From CAIRDP01 sp037138335 (GTDB lineage: Bacteria > Bacteroidota > Bacteroidia > Bacteroidales > FEN-979): DNA of 64,000 bases. This document shows positions 34,801 to 43,007 of this stretch, in pieces. The stretch covers positions 186,001-250,000 of the forward strand of contig JBAXIO010000002.1 of the NCBI GenBank assembly GCA_037138335.1. The letters are read 5' to 3'. Under the pieces are notes generated by a model. It was not told where the DNA came from and searched no databases. It was given only the letters and a program-made list of their open reading frames with translations. Position 1 is the first letter of the stretch. Each line of letters starts with the position of its first letter. The position numbers were made by a program, and so were the translations under genes.

Positions 34801-35178
34801 CTGTAAACAGATCAGGTCAAGTTCAACAGGGCTTCCAGAAGTGTTGGTAATATCAATGCCCCATTGCCAGCTGAGACTTTTATCTGAAAGCTGCAAAACA
34901 CATGTATAATCAAGTGAGGCCCAATGCCCCATGGCAATGAATGAACCTTCACTGATAAGAAAACGGCTGTTGCTTTCAGGACCCAGCAGAGCCTTGAATT
35001 CAAAGGGGTTTGACCTCTTTCTGAGATAAATGTTAGCCCCTGATTTTGAGAATGCTGTTGCGGCTTTCAGGCTAATCCTGACCGTATCAGCTTCAATACT
35101 CTTCAGGGAACCATTTCCCAGGAAATTAAAGGAAAGCCCGGTTTTGTTTTTAATATTCATTGTTCTTTTTACCGGCAT
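31816..35178 (-). CDS. GH94 phosphorylase, probable 1,2-beta-oligoglucan phosphorylase
   Basis: This 1,120-residue protein lacks a signal peptide and so acts in the cytoplasm. A beta-sandwich-rich N-terminal half precedes an alpha/alpha-barrel with GTRDIAQGPFDLLL, NPDGGWPQWWM, SSHGDVFYW and the GH94 catalytic motif GGGDWNDSL (around residues 762-770). GH94 enzymes phosphorolyse beta-glucosides to glucose 1-phosphate. The length, the extended N-terminal region and the GH144/GH35/GH3 neighbours match 1,2-beta-oligoglucan phosphorylase rather than the shorter (about 800-residue) cellobiose phosphorylases. An alternative start is the ATG at 35160. It is the last gene of the glucan operon, 24 bases after the GH35 gene. 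The exact linkage specificity is an inference. Confidence 0.82.
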   Translation of the reverse strand: MPVKRTMNIKNKTGLSFNFLGNGSLKSIEADTVRISLKAATAFSKSGANIYLRKRSNPFEFKALLGPESNSRFLISEGSFIAMGHWASLDYTCVLQLSDKSLSWQWGIDITNTSGSPVELDLICLQDVGLKPITDGLINEQYVSQYLERRILEDKNHGSVICCRQNMKETAGNPWLMMACKNTATSASVDGMQFYGKTYRETGIPEGLLADKLCGEYAGESSVLAIQETPFNLAAGDHHKSDFVASYLPDHPWATSDDDLNRLASLIAEFGDDASPDTRNELITPDKNVFNTSDFLPVDDLNGDDLNGFFGSERRQAEMENGRLLSFFSGQSNHVVLRSKELLADRPHAHIMQAMAGFVPDENIVSTTSFAGGVFNSHLTQGNTNFNILLSVCTTAFNLDTETGQRIFVEIDGLKYLLGLPSAFEIGLNHCRWIYKHGDHCFQVRSWTSKTAPQVNIDFKVLSGGEVDLLITHHFDHLNGWTVIPGKTVGEYVARPKLGSMITTKFPQAQFRMIVNSINSDYLACGDEALYSDNKSRGDNMFIVRVKATSDFCMSFAGEVCSPCKPVRVEDADEQCLADCQDAGRVWQDLSLHLSIKGNQEDIAAIKEILPWFGMNALTHFLTPYGLEQFSGAAWGTRDIAQGPFDLLLCMEKYKEAKQVLKIIFSNQNPDGGWPQWWMFDSYSNIRADSSHGDVFYWCIIALANYIKVTGDIGILGEILPYYHEHGDKEAEKTPLSEHIDRLIGMIVNSFLPGTALVPFGGGDWNDSLQPVSRELAGRMISSWTVEMNYQAFNQYRLVYELTGNTAKAKKLKDICEQIKTDFNGFLIRDGVVAGYGLLEEDGSMSLLLHPSDNKTNIQYSILPMDRGIISEIFTKEQARHHLDLIEQNLKGPDGARLMNRPIKYKGGIQTLFQRAESSTFFGREIGLMYVHEHIRYAESQARAGRADAFVKALRQANPVAYRDIVPCGDIRQANCYYSSSDVTFRNRYEADERYDEIKTGRITLKGGWRVYSSGPGIYVALVVSRLLGLRVESGKIVIDPVIPYSMDGLCASIEIMGHAVTFKYSVKQGCFGPKTVSINGKAARFSYEENKYRQGGAVIIASDFLEMLDEKENVVEVGL

Positions 35179-35202
35179 GTTGATAGTATTGAAACGGGAA
35201 AT

Positions 35203-37635
35203 TCAGCTTATGACTATGTTCAGGATCATCTCGGTCTTGTGCTTATGATTATATATGAACGCGATACGTTTCTCATCACGGACAACTTTGACAGTCTTAC
35301 CGCGTAATGTTGCCGATATTATTTTATTAACATTCTCCCCTTCAAAAACGATCTCCCCGGCCAGGTCACGATCGCCGTAAAGCATAATCTCAATCTGTCC
35401 AAAATTTTCTTCAATGCCGAGGATGTCGGAGGTGCAGTGCAGGATCTTTAATCCCTCGGAAACTTCCAGGCATAGCGGGCTTAAAACGGAATACAGGGCC
35501 GGCCATGTGATCTCACCCCGGGAGTAGGGGATTGTAACAGCTTCACCATTTTGGGGATGAGTATAGGTAACTTTGCCTGTATATTCTTCATTGTAATAAT
35601 TGCCTATGAAAAGAACCCCGGAGCCATTTACGGTAAATCTTTCTCTTACCGCGATATTATCGTTGCCTGTCCATGCCTGCCTGAGCTTTGCAGCTGATCT
35701 CCCGAGAATGGCTTCATAGACGGGTTTCTGGCCTTCGGTGTCGAATCCAATCCAGGTTCCCAGGTGGATCACAGATCCGTTGCCGAGAATTTTGATGAAC
35801 CCGCAGGCGGAACCGGGGATGGTCCGGGCAATAATTTCGGCACCGGCAAGCGATTCTTCCGAGTAAATTATCTGCGGATTAGCGCACTTGATATCTTTAA
35901 AATCAAAGACATCGATCAGGGGTGAATCTATGCTTTCTTTTCCCGATGGGGATACCGAGAGTGCATCGCGGATGATGGTGCATGGTTCCTGCGTCATCTC
36001 ACGATCGGGCAGGCAGGGGAAAATAACGGTGTTGCCGCCCGCTTTGGTATAATCAACAAGGGTCTGCTGATCATCTGCATTCATTTCGTCGGTGCAGAAG
36101 GCCCAAACCTGTTTGTATTCACCCAGTTCATCCGCAGAAGCCTTACAAAGATCAACCATATTATAATCGATGTTAAGCACCTGCAACACTTTCAGCAATC
36201 CGTCGAAGTATGCAGGTCTGCGGATGGCAGAAGGCGTAAACTGAAGCTCACATCCGCCCTCAAGCGGTCTTTCAAGCTCGGTAGCATAATACGGAGGATA
36301 AAAAAGGACACATACCCCGGCTTTACGTTTTGCATTAACGATAAGGTTTTCGGAGGTTTTAACCAGTTTATTCATCCGCCTGACGAGGGGGAAGGCACTG
36401 CCGCGCTCACCTTCGGCATTGAGAGGGGTGAACCAGTAAAAAGTTTCCCCGGAATAACCTTTGCGGAACGGGTTGCGTCCCTGGGAGAACATGTAGTAAT
36501 TCCATCCGGTGATGCCGTTGGCAACGCTTGCTTTGTAGAAGAGCTCCATTTCACGCGGATTTGGCACCACGTGATACTCCCGCGAACCGCATTGGAATTC
36601 GGCGGCAAACAAAGGCTTGCTCCCCTGCATTGCAGCAGTGATATCATTTATGATACGGTCGTCATGCAAATTGCGGTATGACATGAATTCAGGAATATGA
36701 TCCACCCCGAAAACAATCTCGCTTTTCTCTCTGAACAGATCTTCATACATTGTTATGTTGACGGGGAATTCATAACCGTTACCATAGATCCATCCGGGAA
36801 GATTGTGATACAGGGGGACTGTCACACCTCTTTCACGGGCCATGGCAGTCAGCATCCTGAGGTAGTCGCCATAATAAGTTCTCCAGAAACAATGCCATTC
36901 ATAATCACGGCCGCGGTCACCCTTTGATGAATAGGGCAGTTTGCCGTCGGGGGGAAGCTCAACATCAGCGAAGTTCTTATATCCGGTCCCCCACAAATGG
37001 TTTATCTCTGCAATGCCGGTGAATTTCCGTGATAAATATGAAATGAAGCGCTCTTTCACTGCGTTGCCATAATCGGCCTGCTTTGCAAGCCATGAAAATA
37101 CACCGATCTCATTACAGACCTGCATCATGATGATCGGACCGCCTGCCCAAAGTTCACGTTCAGCTATGAAGGGCATGATCTGGTCATACCAAAGGGCTGT
37201 TTTTTCCAGGTATTTCTTATTAAACAGGCTTACTCCGTCGCTTGGGAAAATTTCGCCTTTGCTGTTGCGCATCTTGACTTCATCGCGATATTGCCCCAGG
37301 AACCAGTCGGGCAGCCCGGCTCCACGGAACTCCGCAAGGATAAACGGGCCCGGCTTTACAATACAATGCAAATTGTGATCCTGGCATAGCTGAAGCCAGC
37401 CTTTGAGATCACGTTCGGGACATGTTGAGCCTTCAAAATCAAACACAGACTCTTCAGGTTCGTGCCAGGCCCATGGAACATAGGTGCTCACTGTTGTAAG
37501 GCCGGCCTCCCTGGCTTCGTCGAGATGCTTGTCCCATAAGTCACGTTTGATCCTGAAGTAATGTATCTCCCCCGAATTGAGAAATACCTTTTTGTTATCG
37601 AGATAAAAATTGTTTTCTTTAATGCTGAAGTTCAT
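35203..37635 (-). CDS. GH35 enzyme, candidate beta-1,2-glucosyltransferase
   Basis: This 810-residue protein has no signal peptide. The N-terminal TIM barrel carries the GH35 motifs GEIHYFRI, the acid/base glutamate E176 in QVCNEIG and the nucleophile E346 in AAEFQCGS. Beta-sandwich domains follow. Most GH35 enzymes are beta-galactosidases, but nothing else here suggests galactose. From memory, Ignavibacterium IALB_1185 is a GH35 protein from an endo-beta-1,2-glucanase gene cluster that was shown to transfer glucosyl units from sophorose, with its nucleophile near residue 343. The similar position and context make the same activity likely here. It lies between the sugar symporter and the GH94 gene, so it probably works in the cytoplasm on imported oligosaccharides. 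Confidence 0.78.
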   Translation of the reverse strand: MNFSIKENNFYLDNKKVFLNSGEIHYFRIKRDLWDKHLDEAREAGLTTVSTYVPWAWHEPEESVFDFEGSTCPERDLKGWLQLCQDHNLHCIVKPGPFILAEFRGAGLPDWFLGQYRDEVKMRNSKGEIFPSDGVSLFNKKYLEKTALWYDQIMPFIAERELWAGGPIIMMQVCNEIGVFSWLAKQADYGNAVKERFISYLSRKFTGIAEINHLWGTGYKNFADVELPPDGKLPYSSKGDRGRDYEWHCFWRTYYGDYLRMLTAMARERGVTVPLYHNLPGWIYGNGYEFPVNITMYEDLFREKSEIVFGVDHIPEFMSYRNLHDDRIINDITAAMQGSKPLFAAEFQCGSREYHVVPNPREMELFYKASVANGITGWNYYMFSQGRNPFRKGYSGETFYWFTPLNAEGERGSAFPLVRRMNKLVKTSENLIVNAKRKAGVCVLFYPPYYATELERPLEGGCELQFTPSAIRRPAYFDGLLKVLQVLNIDYNMVDLCKASADELGEYKQVWAFCTDEMNADDQQTLVDYTKAGGNTVIFPCLPDREMTQEPCTIIRDALSVSPSGKESIDSPLIDVFDFKDIKCANPQIIYSEESLAGAEIIARTIPGSACGFIKILGNGSVIHLGTWIGFDTEGQKPVYEAILGRSAAKLRQAWTGNDNIAVRERFTVNGSGVLFIGNYYNEEYTGKVTYTHPQNGEAVTIPYSRGEITWPALYSVLSPLCLEVSEGLKILHCTSDILGIEENFGQIEIMLYGDRDLAGEIVFEGENVNKIISATLRGKTVKVVRDEKRIAFIYNHKHKTEMILNIVIS

Positions 37636-37691
37636 TGGTCACTGGATAACTGGATGCAGGATATTGGTCACGATTTTCTTCACGATCATTA

Positions 37692-37725
37692 ACGTTCACT
37701 GTTCACTATTCACTGTTCAGTGCTC
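37692..37725. repeat. GTTCACT simple repeat array
   Basis: Degenerate copies of GTTCACT/ATTCACT run through the gap between the GH35 gene and the symporter gene. They continue into the last codons of the symporter, so its C-terminus (ALNSE) is repeat-encoded. Confidence 0.6.
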
Positions 37726-39760
37726 TTTTTTTAAGAAGGTCCTTAATTTCATGGCTTCGTTTTTCTGTGAGGGAGTAGCGAAGGACAAAGAAAATAGAAA
37801 AAATGCTTAATAGCAAAGGCAACCCGATCTCAACAACCCTCATCATTAAAAGCGTATAAGGTGTTTGCTGGGTGAGTGGCATGATGCTGCTTTCGATTGA
37901 GCCGAGCTCTTTTTCCAGAGAATCGGGTGATGATTTCGTGTTCAGGTTTAAAAGGCGGTTATTCACCCCTGTTACCTCCTCCATAAGCTTATTATAATGT
38001 GCTTTGCTGTTCTTTGTTCCCAGGGATTTATCTTCCAGCCGCGACATAAGCTCAAATGAGTTGATCCTTGCTTTTACGATCTTCGTCTGTAGTGTAAGCG
38101 GGATTGCTTCTTTGATGAGGCTGTCAAGCCTGGAGGATTGGGCGCCGGCCCCTGGTTTTTCAAAACTCAATTGCAGCTGTTCCAGCGAACCAATGGTTGC
38201 TTTTGTAGTGGAGATGGCGTTGAGCAATTCATTTTTCTTCTGGTTCGGATATTCATGCAGATTCACGTTCGTCTCATCCTGGTTTTTAAGTGATTCTTTT
38301 CCCAGGTAAGTGAGATATTCTTTTGACTCATTGAGAGCTTCAGAGTTCCGGGTTTTAGTGTTTTCAAGCCACTCCTGATTTGCGCTGGTTATTCCATGGT
38401 AGCCTTTCCAGAACTGAACGGTGCTGCGCATCTCACGTACACTTCCCTGTATTTTATCGACTTTCGTAACCTGGGTTTCGTCAAACATGGTAAATACGAT
38501 CAACACACCAGTTACAAAGCTGGCCAGGGCGGATCCCATTTTGATGAACCACCAGAATACCGAGTAATAACTGCCCTCTGAACGATACCCGGTCTTTAAT
38601 TCATCTTCATCACAGATATCGCCCACCATGGAAGATCCAAGGGTGAAGAAAAACAGCATGCCGGCAGAAAGAAGAACCGTGGGGATGATGATCAGGTAGG
38701 GATGTGAAGGGTTATAGCATACAATTTTAGATAGTTGTGCAAGACACATGAGTAAAATAGCAATGGTCAGCGTATTTCTTTTACCCAGTTTCGGGCTGAT
38801 CCAGTTGAGGGGAAATACTGCCAGCACCCCGGTGATAGCCCAGATCATCCCGTTGATCGCGAGCAGGTAAGCTCCGGCAACCTTATCTCCCCCGAAAACA
38901 TAAAAAATAGGGATATATGACCCTATCAGCTGGACGAAATTAAAGCCCATAGCCAGCGTGAAGATCGTCAGCGTCAGCATGATAAAGTTCCTGTTGGTGG
39001 CTGTATGCTTCATGTCTTGCCAAAAGGGTGTTTTTTCATGCTTTGCAGCTTTTACAAATCCCGGTTCACGTAATTTGAAAAACCACCAGAAAGAGAGCGG
39101 GATGAGGAAAGCAGCGATCATCAGGGAAACATAACGCATGCCATCGGCTTCATTTCCTCCGGGACCTTTGAAAATTTCCATGCTGGCGAGGGCAAAAAGC
39201 CAGGGTGTGCCCATGGCAAAAAGATTGCCTACGAAACTCTTTGCACTGAACAGCCGGGTACGTTCGTGGTAATCGGTGGTCATCTCCATGCCAAGGGCGC
39301 CGTGAGGGATCTCGAAAAGATTAACGGCAGTAAAAAACAGGAGAAGGGAAAAAAGAATATAGCAAAGCTGGAACCACTGAAAACCCGTATCCGAAGGGAA
39401 CCACGTTCGCACCATATCCCCTTTTGGAATCCACCAGATGACCACAAAAAAAACTGCAACGAGTATTCCGCCAACCAGCAAATAGGGTCGCCGGCGTCCC
39501 CAACGGGTCCGGGTATTATCAGAAAGGTGGCCGATAAAAGGATCGGAAAGGGCATCCCATAAACGTGGAACAATCAGGATGGCTCCCAGCCAGAACGCAC
39601 TCAGTCCCAGGCTTATATTGCCCATCAGTCCCACAAGTATCCCCGCTATATTGAAGAGTGCAATAGGGATAATGCCCCCGGCGCCATAAGCAGCCAACTG
39701 AGAAAAGCGGATCTGGTGTTCCGGTTTTGAATTCTGGTCCTTTACTGTTTCTTGCTCCAT
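37706..39760 (-). CDS. GPH-family sugar:cation symporter with a large periplasmic insertion
   Basis: This 684-residue inner-membrane transporter belongs to the glycoside-pentoside-hexuronide symporter group (MFS_2). Twelve hydrophobic segments are seen, with the loop motif WDALSDPFIGHLSDNTRTRWGRRRP split over about residues 65-90 and the GRR-type signature intact. Typical members have 450-500 residues. Here about 207 residues (427-633) of predicted helical, charged sequence sit between helices 11 and 12, a loop expected to face the periplasm. The N-terminal 426 residues look standard. In this locus it should import sophorose or short beta-1,2-gluco-oligosaccharides for the cytoplasmic GH35 and GH94 enzymes. 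Confidence 0.85.
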   Translation of the reverse strand: MEQETVKDQNSKPEHQIRFSQLAAYGAGGIIPIALFNIAGILVGLMGNISLGLSAFWLGAILIVPRLWDALSDPFIGHLSDNTRTRWGRRRPYLLVGGILVAVFFVVIWWIPKGDMVRTWFPSDTGFQWFQLCYILFSLLLFFTAVNLFEIPHGALGMEMTTDYHERTRLFSAKSFVGNLFAMGTPWLFALASMEIFKGPGGNEADGMRYVSLMIAAFLIPLSFWWFFKLREPGFVKAAKHEKTPFWQDMKHTATNRNFIMLTLTIFTLAMGFNFVQLIGSYIPIFYVFGGDKVAGAYLLAINGMIWAITGVLAVFPLNWISPKLGKRNTLTIAILLMCLAQLSKIVCYNPSHPYLIIIPTVLLSAGMLFFFTLGSSMVGDICDEDELKTGYRSEGSYYSVFWWFIKMGSALASFVTGVLIVFTMFDETQVTKVDKIQGSVREMRSTVQFWKGYHGITSANQEWLENTKTRNSEALNESKEYLTYLGKESLKNQDETNVNLHEYPNQKKNELLNAISTTKATIGSLEQLQLSFEKPGAGAQSSRLDSLIKEAIPLTLQTKIVKARINSFELMSRLEDKSLGTKNSKAHYNKLMEEVTGVNNRLLNLNTKSSPDSLEKELGSIESSIMPLTQQTPYTLLMMRVVEIGLPLLLSIFSIFFVLRYSLTEKRSHEIKDLLKKRALNSE

Positions 39761-39807
39761 TATAGGTGTCCCTTATGGTTAATGTATTTCTATATGGTCC
39801 TGCTCTT

Positions 39808-42800
39808 TTAATAATAAATCACCACCTCTGCCGGACAGGTTTTTACTGAAATCTCCTTTTCGGTAAAACCGTTTTGCCCTTGACCGTTAACGGTGACTCT
39901 GAGAGGCAGCTTCGAGCCGTTAAAGTTCTTGATCTTTATGCCATTGGGAGGAAGTTTCAGATCACCGGAAATTGAAAATATGTATCTGTCCTTATCTTTT
40001 TTAATTGAATAGGAGATTTCCCCGTAATAAGTGGGAAGATGTTCTACCGACATTCCCGCCGGCGAATCGATCCAATCCTGGTAAAGCGCCGAAGCCAGAA
40101 CAAGAGATTGGTCATATTCGTTTTCATAAACGAACATGGCACGGATGGCATTTATAAAATCACTTCCGACCCAGGTGTGAGGCATGTCGCCGATATACTT
40201 TGGAGCACGGTATTCTTTCCACACGACTTCCGCCCAGTCATGCCATCCCTGAGGGCGCTGGTCATGCAGGAAAAACGCTATTAACTCATGGGCTCTTTCA
40301 GGCTGATCCAACAGTATAAATGAACCGATCAAACGATTTTCATAAGGAGTGTAATTAATCCAGTCAGTCTTTCCGTCCCTGCGGTTTTTAAAGAATTCAA
40401 AATACTTATCAAACGTGTTATAAACCTGTGGCTTTGGCAAATTGATCAGTTCATTGCAGGGGGTTAAGGCGATAGTGGTTGATGTGGCATCAAAATCACC
40501 GAGCTCGGCACAACCGGGGATATAATTTATTTTCTTTGATTTCATTGCAAGCTGCAATGAGTTGTACAGGTTCTCCTTAAATGAATCGCGAACTTTTGAA
40601 ATTCTTTCATAGGATTCCTTCTCGCCAAGGATCTTCTGGATCTCGGCAGCATCTTTCAATCCTTTCATGGTAAAGAAATCATCCCAGTAAGAGTGCATGG
40701 GTTTTGCCGAATAACCTTCATGGCTGATCGATTCGGTTACTAGTCCGTAACAGGCCCGCACACTGTCGTTGCCGTTTTTAAAGCGGCTGGTTGACTGTTC
40801 GGCGATCAGCGATTCGATATATTCTACAGCCTTAAGTACATTCTTATTCTTTGACCTGAGAAAAACCGTATCCTTTGTAAAGTTGAAATATTCGCGGATG
40901 AGGTAGATCATCTCCCCGTGGCTGTCGTTTTCGGGAACCGGATCGGGCCCCCTGAAATCAACCACGCAGGGGACTTTCCCGTTCTGGAACTGGTGAGAGG
41001 TGAACCATTCAATAAAATCTTTGACTTCAGCCACGATACCTGACTTCAGAAGCGCTGATGAGGTCAATGCTCCGTCGCGTATCCAGCTGCGTTCATACGA
41101 ACGCGAACCAGGCTGAATACCTGCCTTGTCCCTGTTGACCAGGATGTATGCAAGATTTGACCTGTATGTATTTATTATCCCGTTTGCCGATTCAGGCAGG
41201 TTAAACTTTATATGCCCCGTTTTCGTTTTCCAGAATTCAGTGGCTTTATCAGATTCCTTTGCGATATAATCATTGTTAAGTCCCTGGTCACCGGTTTTTC
41301 TGCCATAAAACGGAACAACCAAAAAGAAACGGATATGTTCACCGGGATTTAAGTGCAATGAATATTTAAGGACCCCGCTGGCCAGCCCGTTCTGATCCCC
41401 GGCAGATTTATCCCGGGGGAAGTTACCTTTACGTAAAAGATCAACAATATTACCGTTATCAAAGCTGAACGCACCGAAAGAACTAGACTTTTTCTGGGGC
41501 AGGATAACTTTGTCATCAACAGCTATAACTCCGCCGGCTTCTTCCTTGACGGAATTTATTTTCCCCGACCCTCCGGTAAGATTCAGAAACTGGTAATAAG
41601 GATTGACCTGGTATGGGCGTATCAGCAGATAAAATTCAAAATCTTTTGGCCGGGCCGACAGGTTTGTAAAGGAATAGCTGATATCAAGCCTCGAATCCTT
41701 GTTTGCCTCCCCGCTTGCCGTTACACCGGTTACGAATTGAAGATCGGGAAGCTGCCAGCTCACAGATGGCACAAAATTAAAGTCACCCTTATCCCCGGGA
41801 GTCCCCATTGACTGAGATGATTTAACGTTGCTCCAGTTATAAAGAGAATCCCCTGATTTTATCATCGGCTCAATCGAAAACAGTGCTTTATCAACTTCAA
41901 CCATTCCATCTTCATTGATCAGCGCTTCCTTCACATCATTGTTAACGCCGGTAATTGTCCAGTAAGAAGCCTGTTCTGAGAAGTACCTCGGATAATTTCC
42001 CGGCGGGGAATTTTTAGCGGCATAAATTAAAAAATCATTCGGGCTCATGGAGTTTTTAATGTCCAGAAATTTCACTTCATTTATACCGAAGCCTTTTTCG
42101 GAATTGCTTGTTAAAAGGCTTATCTGAAGGTATTTTGCTTCTGTTTCGGGAAGCCTTATAAAACTAACATCACCCTGGTTTGATTTAACAGAATAAACTT
42201 TTTCCCATTTTTGGCCGTCATCCGATAAAAAAACATCAAAATCTTTCGCATATTTATTTTTCAGCCAATTGATTTGTAAACCGCCGAATTCCCTGAGTAC
42301 TTTAAAGTCAAAGCAAACAACCTGGTCTTTATTGCCAGTGCTTTCCCAGAATGTCTCATTTGAGTGATCGGAAATAAACTCAGGCAAATGACCAGGCAAA
42401 GTTGAACTTGCTGTAATTACAGGAATAGGGTAGGATTGAGTTTCGGGCTGAAGCGGCTCATACTTCAGATCATCAATCCAGATTGTGCCTTTGCCGCCAA
42501 CAAACGATGAAACAGTAAATTCAATCCTGTCAATCCGTTTTAGATTCTGGTCGGTAGTTGGTCCCCAGGCAAAGCGGATATGTCTTTTTTTTATCCTAAC
42601 CTTTTTCCATTCTCTTGAAAAGTCAAAGTTGTGGTTGTTAACCCACCAGACATTATTACCCGTACTGTCAATAAATTTTATCTCAAAATTATTGGCAGGG
42701 GATTCGGCTTTATAAGAGAATGTAAATTCATAGTTGTCGGGCAGGTCTATAGGAAACAACTTCTGTATGCCTCCATAACCGGTTCCATTGGTGAAATCAT

Positions 42801-42993
42801 AATCAAAACGGATCGCGTTGCCCGTCAACCCTTTTTCAATGGATAATTTAAGATTCACCCCGTCGGATCTGATGAAAGTCCAGCCATTCTTGTTTTCAAA
42901 GGAGTCAAGTGTTGATATCTGGGCGGAAGTGATGAAAGTTGCAAAAACCGACAGGAATAGTATAAACAGCCTCTTCCGGATATGATTTTTCAT
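39808..42993 (-). CDS. Exported putative glycosidase with jelly-roll and discoidin domains
   Basis: This 1,061-residue protein has a signal peptide (cleavage near FITSAQ). Residues about 25-190 form a CBM-like jelly roll (YGGIQKLFPIDLP, IWIDDLKYEP). Residues about 195-310 form an F5/8-type discoidin domain (FDVFLSDDGQKWEKVYSV, YLQISLLTS). After a beta-rich middle region, residues about 640-1000 look like an alpha/alpha-barrel (RSYERSWIRDGALTSSALLK, CAELGDFDATSTT, GDMPHTWVGSDFINAIRAMF). The barrel recalls GH15/GH63/GH94-type enzymes but I cannot assign a family. Its place between the second GH144-like gene and the symporter suggests a periplasmic step in glucan breakdown. The catalytic residues are unknown. 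Confidence 0.7.
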   Translation of the reverse strand: MKNHIRKRLFILFLSVFATFITSAQISTLDSFENKNGWTFIRSDGVNLKLSIEKGLTGNAIRFDYDFTNGTGYGGIQKLFPIDLPDNYEFTFSYKAESPANNFEIKFIDSTGNNVWWVNNHNFDFSREWKKVRIKKRHIRFAWGPTTDQNLKRIDRIEFTVSSFVGGKGTIWIDDLKYEPLQPETQSYPIPVITASSTLPGHLPEFISDHSNETFWESTGNKDQVVCFDFKVLREFGGLQINWLKNKYAKDFDVFLSDDGQKWEKVYSVKSNQGDVSFIRLPETEAKYLQISLLTSNSEKGFGINEVKFLDIKNSMSPNDFLIYAAKNSPPGNYPRYFSEQASYWTITGVNNDVKEALINEDGMVEVDKALFSIEPMIKSGDSLYNWSNVKSSQSMGTPGDKGDFNFVPSVSWQLPDLQFVTGVTASGEANKDSRLDISYSFTNLSARPKDFEFYLLIRPYQVNPYYQFLNLTGGSGKINSVKEEAGGVIAVDDKVILPQKKSSSFGAFSFDNGNIVDLLRKGNFPRDKSAGDQNGLASGVLKYSLHLNPGEHIRFFLVVPFYGRKTGDQGLNNDYIAKESDKATEFWKTKTGHIKFNLPESANGIINTYRSNLAYILVNRDKAGIQPGSRSYERSWIRDGALTSSALLKSGIVAEVKDFIEWFTSHQFQNGKVPCVVDFRGPDPVPENDSHGEMIYLIREYFNFTKDTVFLRSKNKNVLKAVEYIESLIAEQSTSRFKNGNDSVRACYGLVTESISHEGYSAKPMHSYWDDFFTMKGLKDAAEIQKILGEKESYERISKVRDSFKENLYNSLQLAMKSKKINYIPGCAELGDFDATSTTIALTPCNELINLPKPQVYNTFDKYFEFFKNRRDGKTDWINYTPYENRLIGSFILLDQPERAHELIAFFLHDQRPQGWHDWAEVVWKEYRAPKYIGDMPHTWVGSDFINAIRAMFVYENEYDQSLVLASALYQDWIDSPAGMSVEHLPTYYGEISYSIKKDKDRYIFSISGDLKLPPNGIKIKNFNGSKLPLRVTVNGQGQNGFTEKEISVKTCPAEVVIYY

Positions 42994-43007
42994 AACATGA
43001 GTAAATT

